Below, in pieces: positions 7,173 to 10,601 of a stretch of DNA of 10,601 nt. Position numbers and translations under genes: made by a program. Under the pieces are notes generated by a model. That model was not told the origin of the DNA, made no database searches, and saw nothing but the letters and a program-made list of their open reading frames with translations. Positions within the stretch are counted from its first letter, which is position 1. Each line of letters starts with the position of its first letter. The stretch is from Tissierellales bacterium (GTDB taxonomy: Bacteria > Bacillota > Clostridia > Tissierellales > JASKZW01): assembly GCA_030152145.1 (NCBI GenBank), contig JASLIL010000032.1, positions 1 to 10,601 of the forward strand, given 5' to 3'.

Positions 7173-8126
7173 ATGAGAAAGATATTAGTTACAGGAGCTT
7201 TGGGTCAAATTGGTTCAGAGTTAACACAGGGTTTAAGAGAGATCTATGGTGCAGAGAACGTTGTTGCCAGTGACCTAAGAGAAGTTGAAGAGCAGAGGGA
7301 AGTTATGGAAGCAGGTGCCTTTGAACTGTTGGATGTTACAAATGGTGAGGACATGTTAAATGTAGTGAAAAAACATGATGTAGACACTATAGTTCACCTT
7401 GCAGCTATTCTTTCAGCAGTAGGAGAAAACAATCCAGCTCTAGCTTGGAATGTTAATATGAATGGTCTTTATAATGTTTTAGAAATAGCTAGAAAAGAAG
7501 ACTGCTCAGTATTTACTCCAAGTTCAATAGCAGCTTTTGGTGAAAATACTCCTAAGGATAACACTCCACAGGATACTATACAAAGACCTAATACTATGTA
7601 TGGAGTTACAAAGGTATCAGGAGAAATATTAAGTGACTATTACTTTGAAAGATACGGAGTAGACACTAGAGGAGTTAGATTCCCAGGCCTAATTTCCTAT
7701 AAGACTTTACCTGGTGGCGGAACTACTGACTATGCAGTACATATATACTATGACGCTATAAAGAAAAAAGAGTACACAAGCTTTATAGAAAAGGGAACTA
7801 AGATGGATATGATGTATATGCCAGATGCCTTAAATGCTATAACAACTTTATTAGAAGCTAACCCAGATAAGCTTATACACAGAAATGCTTTTAATATAAC
7901 AGCTATGAGCTTTGAGCCAGAAGAAATAGCTGCAAGCATAAAGAAGCAAATGCCTGAGTTTGTTATGAACTATGATGTTGATCCAGTTAGACAGGCTATA
8001 GCTAACTCTTGGCCAAACTCCATAGACGACACTTGTGCAAGAGAAGAGTGGGGTTGGAATCCTAAGTATGACTTAGATTCTATGACTGAGGATATGTTGG
8101 AAAAATTAAGTAAAAAATTAAAGTAA
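7173..8126 (+). CDS. L-threonine 3-dehydrogenase, SDR (NAD-dependent epimerase-like) type
   Basis: This 317-residue Rossmann-fold protein belongs to the extended short-chain dehydrogenase superfamily. It has the NAD-binding glycine motif GALGQIGS (8-15), acidic D34 after the second strand, HLAAILSAVGE (75-85), active-site serines near 117-118 and the catalytic pair Y143/K147 in YGVTK. The segment PGLISYKTLPGGGTTDYAV (171-189) and MMYMPDA (213-219) are typical of the L-threonine 3-dehydrogenase branch related to UDP-galactose epimerases; this branch oxidises threonine to 2-amino-3-ketobutyrate with NAD. A general NAD-dependent epimerase is the alternative. I chose ATG 7173 over in-frame ATG 7158 because GGAGGTG (7160-7166) is well spaced for it and overlaps the earlier ATG. 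It stands alone between two terminators; no kbl (2-amino-3-ketobutyrate CoA ligase) is adjacent. Confidence 0.87.
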   Translation: MRKILVTGALGQIGSELTQGLREIYGAENVVASDLREVEEQREVMEAGAFELLDVTNGEDMLNVVKKHDVDTIVHLAAILSAVGENNPALAWNVNMNGLYNVLEIARKEDCSVFTPSSIAAFGENTPKDNTPQDTIQRPNTMYGVTKVSGEILSDYYFERYGVDTRGVRFPGLISYKTLPGGGTTDYAVHIYYDAIKKKEYTSFIEKGTKMDMMYMPDALNAITTLLEANPDKLIHRNAFNITAMSFEPEEIAASIKKQMPEFVMNYDVDPVRQAIANSWPNSIDDTCAREEWGWNPKYDLDSMTEDMLEKLSKKLK

Positions 8127-8131
8127 TTTTT

Positions 8132-8160
8132 AAAAGAGGATTTTTAAATCCTCTTTTTTT
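8132..8160 (+). terminator. Intrinsic terminator after the threonine dehydrogenase gene
   Basis: AAAAGAGGATT (8132-8142) pairs with AATCCTCTTTT (8147-8157) around a TTTA loop. The T-run extends to 8160. It lies 5 nt after the stop codon. Confidence 0.93.
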
Positions 8161-8216
8161 AAGGAAAATAAAACTAAATCTTATTGAAATTCACAAATAT
8201 AATCTTCTTTTTAATG

Positions 8217-8245
8217 TTGACACTAATAGTAGGGTATAATATAAT
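8217..8245 (+). promoter_or_regulatory. Sigma-A promoter of iscR-iscS-iscU
   Basis: A perfect consensus: -35 TTGACA (8217-8222), 17-nt spacer, -10 TATAAT (8240-8245). A second TATAAT at 8235-8240 overlaps the first but is only 12 nt from the -35. The expected start of transcription is near 8252, at the edge of the operator-like inverted repeat. Confidence 0.9.
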
Positions 8246-8275
8246 AAAATCAATACCTAGTTAATTAGTAGGGAT
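8227..8275 (+). promoter_or_regulatory. Probable IscR/Rrf2 operator region (two TAGTAGGG elements)
   Basis: An imperfect inverted repeat lies at 8253-8275: ATACCTAGT, a short AT centre, then TAGTAGGGAT, with 8 of 11 arm positions pairing. The same TAGTAGGG half-site occurs at 8227-8234 between the -35 and -10 boxes, 39 nt upstream. Both are arranged like Rrf2/IscR sites (ACC...GGT-type arms with an AT-rich centre). A repressor bound here would cover the promoter and the start of transcription. Assignment to IscR is inferred from position directly before iscR; I did not compare it with a motif model. Confidence 0.6.
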
Positions 8276-8291
8276 TAAAGGAGCGATAAAA

Positions 8292-8696
8292 ATGAAGCTA
8301 TCAACTAGAGGTAGATATGGTTTGAAAGCAATGTATCGAATAGCCCTACACTATGGGCAGGGACCTATATCCTTAAAGACCATAGCAGAGGCAGAAAACC
8401 TATCGGAAAGTTATTTAGAACAGATTTTTTTGGTCTTAAGAAAAGAATCTCTACTGGATAGTGTGAGAGGTCCTCAGGGCGGGTATATGTTGGCAAAAGA
8501 ACCAGATAGTATAACTGTAGGAGAGATATTAAGACCCTTAGAGGGGGATCTAGCTCCATCAGATTGTGTTATGGATGATTATAAATGTGAAAATGGAGAG
8601 GACTGTGTCACCAAGGTGGTATGGTCAAGGATTAAAAATAGCATAGATGAAGTTGTTGATTCAATAACTTTGCAGGATATGATAGATTCAAAATAA
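8292..8696 (+). CDS. iscR: Rrf2 family iron-sulfur cluster regulator IscR
   Basis: This 134-residue winged-helix protein opens with the Rrf2/IscR N-terminus MKLSTRGRYGLKAM. The DNA-recognition region runs through SLKTIAEAENLSESYLEQ (27-44), and the wing carries VRGPQGGYMLA (58-68). Three cysteines, C92, C99 and C105, are spaced C-x6-C-x5-C, very close to the [2Fe-2S]-binding cysteines of E. coli IscR. This favours IscR over CymR, a cysteine-metabolism Rrf2 paralogue that occupies the same position before iscS in Bacillus but is not expected to carry this cluster-binding triad. It probably represses its own operon when loaded with a cluster. It starts at ATG 8292 behind AAAGGAG (8277-8283). 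iscS begins 18 nt after its stop. Confidence 0.92.
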   Translation: MKLSTRGRYGLKAMYRIALHYGQGPISLKTIAEAENLSESYLEQIFLVLRKESLLDSVRGPQGGYMLAKEPDSITVGEILRPLEGDLAPSDCVMDDYKCENGEDCVTKVVWSRIKNSIDEVVDSITLQDMIDSK

Positions 8697-8714
8697 GATT
8701 TAGGAGGCAAGTAG

Positions 8715-9893
8715 ATGAGAGATTATATATATATGGATAATGCAGCAACAACTCCTCTTAAGGAGGAAGTTCTAAAGGAAATGACACCATATTTTAGTGA
8801 GTATTATGGAAATCCATCAAGTGTTTATTCCCTAGGAAATAAGTCAAAGGTAGCAGTAGAAAATGCTAGGGATACTATAGCAAAGTATATAAATGCAAAG
8901 TCTAGAGAGATATTCTTTACAGCTGGTGGATCAGAGTCAGATAACTGGGCTCTAAAGGGTGTAGCTTATGGAAATAGATCAAAGGGAAATCATATAATTA
9001 CGTCCAAGGTAGAACATCATGGGATCTTGCATACTTGCGAGTACTTAGAAAAGCAAGGCTTTGAGGTAACTTATTTAGATGTTGACCAGTACGGTATGAT
9101 AGATCTAGATGACCTTAAAAATGCAATTAAAGATGAGACTATTTTAATTTCCATAATGTTTGCTAACAATGAGATAGGAACAGTACAACCAATTAAGGAA
9201 ATTGGAGAAATAGCTAAAGAAAAAAATATATATTTCCATACAGATGCAGTTCAGGCTATGGGTCATATAGAAATAGATGTAGATGATTTAAATATCGACC
9301 TACTTTCTATGTCAGCCCATAAATTCTATGGTCCTAAGGGAATAGGTGCTCTTTATATAAGAACTGGAGTAAAAATAGACTCCTTAATTCAAGGTGGAGC
9401 ACAGGAAAGAAGAAGAAGAGCTGGTACTGAAAATGTTCCAGGCATAGTAGGTATGGCAAAGGCTCTGGAAATAGCTTGTGAAAATATGGAGGAGTCAAAT
9501 AAGAAGCTTATTTTCTTAAGAGATAAATTGATAAAAGATATTCAAGCTAAAATAAAATATACAAAGTTAAATGGACATCCTGACAAGAGATTACCAGGTA
9601 ATGTGAATATTAGCTTTAGGTTTATAGAGGGAGAGTCTCTTTTATTAAGCTTAGATATGGAAGGAATAGCAGGTTCAAGTGGATCAGCTTGTACATCAGG
9701 TTCCCTTGATCCGTCACATGTATTACTTTCAATGGGATTAAGCCATGAGATAGCTCATGGATCACTAAGACTTTCACTAGGTGATTTCAATACAGAGGAA
9801 GAGGCAGACTATGTAGTAGAAAATCTGGTTGAAATTGTAGATAGATTAAGACAAATGTCACCACTATATGAAGGTATTGAGGAGGAGAAATAA
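8715..9893 (+). CDS. iscS: Cysteine desulfurase IscS/NifS
   Basis: This 392-residue fold-type I PLP enzyme takes sulfur from L-cysteine, giving alanine and an enzyme persulfide that is passed to IscU. It opens with YMDNAATTP, the typical N-terminus, and has EVEHH-like KVEHHG around 98-103. The PLP lysine is K203 in SAHKFYGPKG, and the persulfide cysteine is C326 in the loop GSSGSACTSGSLDPSH. Serine/glycine flanks and full length argue for a group I (IscS/NifS) enzyme and against a SufS-type enzyme. ATG 8715 is chosen because AGGAGG (8702-8707) precedes it by 7 nt; an internal ATG at 8733 lacks such spacing. It is the second gene of the isc operon, 18 nt after iscR and 2 nt before iscU. Confidence 0.96.
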   Translation: MRDYIYMDNAATTPLKEEVLKEMTPYFSEYYGNPSSVYSLGNKSKVAVENARDTIAKYINAKSREIFFTAGGSESDNWALKGVAYGNRSKGNHIITSKVEHHGILHTCEYLEKQGFEVTYLDVDQYGMIDLDDLKNAIKDETILISIMFANNEIGTVQPIKEIGEIAKEKNIYFHTDAVQAMGHIEIDVDDLNIDLLSMSAHKFYGPKGIGALYIRTGVKIDSLIQGGAQERRRRAGTENVPGIVGMAKALEIACENMEESNKKLIFLRDKLIKDIQAKIKYTKLNGHPDKRLPGNVNISFRFIEGESLLLSLDMEGIAGSSGSACTSGSLDPSHVLLSMGLSHEIAHGSLRLSLGDFNTEEEADYVVENLVEIVDRLRQMSPLYEGIEEEK

Positions 9894-9895
9894 GG

Positions 9896-10321
9896 ATGAT
9901 GTATTCAGAAAAAGTAATGGACCACTTTAAAAATCCACGTAATGTAGGTGAAATTCAAAATGCTGACGGTATAGGTGAAGTTGGTAACGCAAAATGTGGA
10001 GATATAATGAAGGTTTATTTAAAGATAGAGGGAAATATCATAGAGGATATTAAGTTTAAAACTTTTGGCTGTGGATCAGCTATAGCTTCCTCAAGTATGG
10101 CAACAGAACTAGTTAAGGGTAAGACTATAGATGAGGCTATGGATATTACTAATAAGGCTGTAGCAGAAGCTCTAGATGGTCTTCCACCTGTGAAGATGCA
10201 CTGTTCTGTTTTAGCAGAACAAGCTATAAAATCTGCTTTATTAGATTACTCAGAGAAAAATGACATTCACATAGAGGGTCTAGAAAATTTTGATCCAACA
10301 GAGGATGCTCACGATCATTAA
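9896..10321 (+). CDS. iscU: Iron-sulfur cluster scaffold protein IscU (NifU N-terminal family)
   Basis: This 141-residue scaffold assembles [2Fe-2S] clusters from iron and the sulfur supplied by IscS. The opening MMYSEKVMDHFKNPRNVG is characteristic. The cluster ligands are C34 (NAKCGD, with D36), C59 (FGCGSA) and C103 (MHCSVLA), and H102 precedes the last cysteine. It also has LPPVK (96-100), the segment that in E. coli IscU is recognised by the chaperone HscA. Glycine and cysteine spacing match IscU/NifU and not SufU, which has an insertion before the third cysteine. The C-terminus is slightly extended and acidic/His-rich (TEDAHDH). The start could be ATG 9896 or ATG 9899; GAGGAGG upstream (about 9879-9885) serves both. 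Only 2 nt separate it from iscS, suggesting translational coupling. Confidence 0.95.
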   Translation: MMYSEKVMDHFKNPRNVGEIQNADGIGEVGNAKCGDIMKVYLKIEGNIIEDIKFKTFGCGSAIASSSMATELVKGKTIDEAMDITNKAVAEALDGLPPVKMHCSVLAEQAIKSALLDYSEKNDIHIEGLENFDPTEDAHDH

Positions 10322-10325
10322 ATTT

Positions 10326-10355
10326 TTGAATATAGAGAAAAACTTAGGGTATAAA
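10326..10355 (+). promoter_or_regulatory. Possible promoter downstream of iscU
   Basis: TTGAAT (10326-10331), 18-nt spacer, TATAAA (10350-10355), each one or two bases off consensus. If real, transcription would start near 10362, immediately before the 28-nt palindrome, and would serve the membrane protein gene. It could also be a chance match in AT-rich sequence. Confidence 0.45.
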
Positions 10356-10370
10356 TGAATAAGAAGTTAC

Positions 10371-10398
10371 TAAAGACAGCTTTTAAAAGCTGTCTTTA
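10371..10398 (+). terminator. Perfect 28-nt palindrome, likely (bidirectional) terminator after iscU
   Basis: TAAAGACAGCTTTT is followed directly by its exact complement, giving up to 14 bp of stem (in practice a 4-nt loop). The 3' side continues TTTAAATTTAT, a weak T-tract, and the 5' side in reverse offers a similar one, so it could stop transcription from either strand. It lies about 50 nt after the iscU stop and 24 nt before the next start codon. Confidence 0.75.
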
Positions 10399-10421
10399 AA
10401 TTTATATACTGGGTGGTGCTT

Positions 10422-10601
10422 ATGGACTTGAATCCAAATTTAATAAAATTATTAATAATTCTCTTAAATGTTTTTGTTTTTTCCCTAATTTATTACTTAA
10501 TAAATATTGGCAATAACTATCTTGGAGAGGAGAGAAAGATAGTTATAAACAGAAGAAAGGCCCTCTATGTTTTGGCAGCTGTACTGCTAGTGGTTTTTTA
10601 C
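10422..10601 (+). CDS. Unidentified membrane protein, N-terminal part (cut by window edge)
   Basis: An open frame starts at ATG 10422 behind GGGTGGTG (10411-10418) and runs for 60 codons to the end of the window without a stop. A hydrophobic stretch at about residues 8-28 (LIKLLIILLNVFVFSLIYYL) is followed by a polar, charged segment with GEERK...NRRK (36-48). A second hydrophobic stretch begins near residue 49 (ALYVLAAVLLVVF). This pattern suggests a polytopic inner-membrane protein with a short loop between its first two helices. I do not recognise the family; transporters such as AI-2E-type permeases are one possibility, but nothing visible decides it. It may be transcribed from the weak promoter candidate at 10326-10355. 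Confidence 0.7.
   Translation, partial: MDLNPNLIKLLIILLNVFVFSLIYYLINIGNNYLGEERKIVINRRKALYVLAAVLLVVFY

Noticed and set aside
8235..8240. First of two overlapping TATAAT hexamers before iscR
   Set aside because: It is only 12 nt from the -35 TTGACA. The second TATAAT (8240-8245) has the ideal 17-nt spacing.
10355..10399. 14-codon open frame across the palindrome after iscU (possible leader peptide)
   Set aside because: Its ribosome binding site is weak, its codons are dictated by the palindrome, and no codon run suggests attenuation. It is most likely chance.
1..10601. Mobile elements, CRISPR arrays, tRNA/rRNA genes, phage or defence genes
   Set aside because: I looked for repeat-spacer patterns, transposase motifs, tRNA-like ends and toxin-antitoxin-like small genes, and saw none. 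The gene content is housekeeping throughout.

Overview
The window reads as a conserved chromosomal segment of an AT-rich, low-GC Gram-positive anaerobe, most likely a clostridial or tissierellial Firmicute. The indications are strong GGAGG-type ribosome binding sites, consensus sigma-A promoters, heavy AGA/ATA/TTA codon use, T-box control of aminoacyl-tRNA synthetases, and an iscR-iscS-iscU cluster. Every complete gene lies on the + strand and belongs to a recognisable family. I see no insertion sequences, phage genes, CRISPR arrays, tRNAs or rRNAs.

Layout. Positions 1-120 hold the last codons of ftsZ, followed by a hairpin terminator. Next come three tightly packed genes (183-2678): nrdR (repressor of ribonucleotide reductase genes), a YfiH/PgeF-family Cys/His-ligand enzyme, and rarA (AAA+ ATPase acting at stalled replication forks). 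Then come two independent T-box units. In each, a consensus promoter abuts the stop codon of the preceding gene, followed by a T-box leader with its own terminator and a synthetase gene: asnS (leader 2713-2939, Asn specifier AAC) and leuS (leader 4410-4630, Leu specifier CTT). A monocistronic gene for an SDR-type L-threonine 3-dehydrogenase (7173-8126) follows, with an extended -10 promoter and a terminator on each side. The last operon is iscR-iscS-iscU (8292-10321), with a perfect-consensus promoter and IscR-like operator sequences. It is followed by a 28-nt perfect palindrome and the start of an unidentified membrane protein cut by the window edge.

How the genes work together. The aaRS genes sense uncharged tRNA-Asn and tRNA-Leu by transcriptional attenuation. 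IscR probably represses its own operon when it carries a [2Fe-2S] cluster, so that IscS (sulfur donor) and IscU (scaffold) are made on demand. The threonine dehydrogenase fits an amino-acid-fermenting lifestyle, but no partner gene is adjacent.

The window is largely ordinary housekeeping DNA. I did not find a convincing undescribed system. The points most worth a second look are regulatory: a second copy of the T-box core inside the asnS leader, the repeated TAGTAGGG element around the isc promoter, and a promoter-then-palindrome arrangement in front of the last gene.
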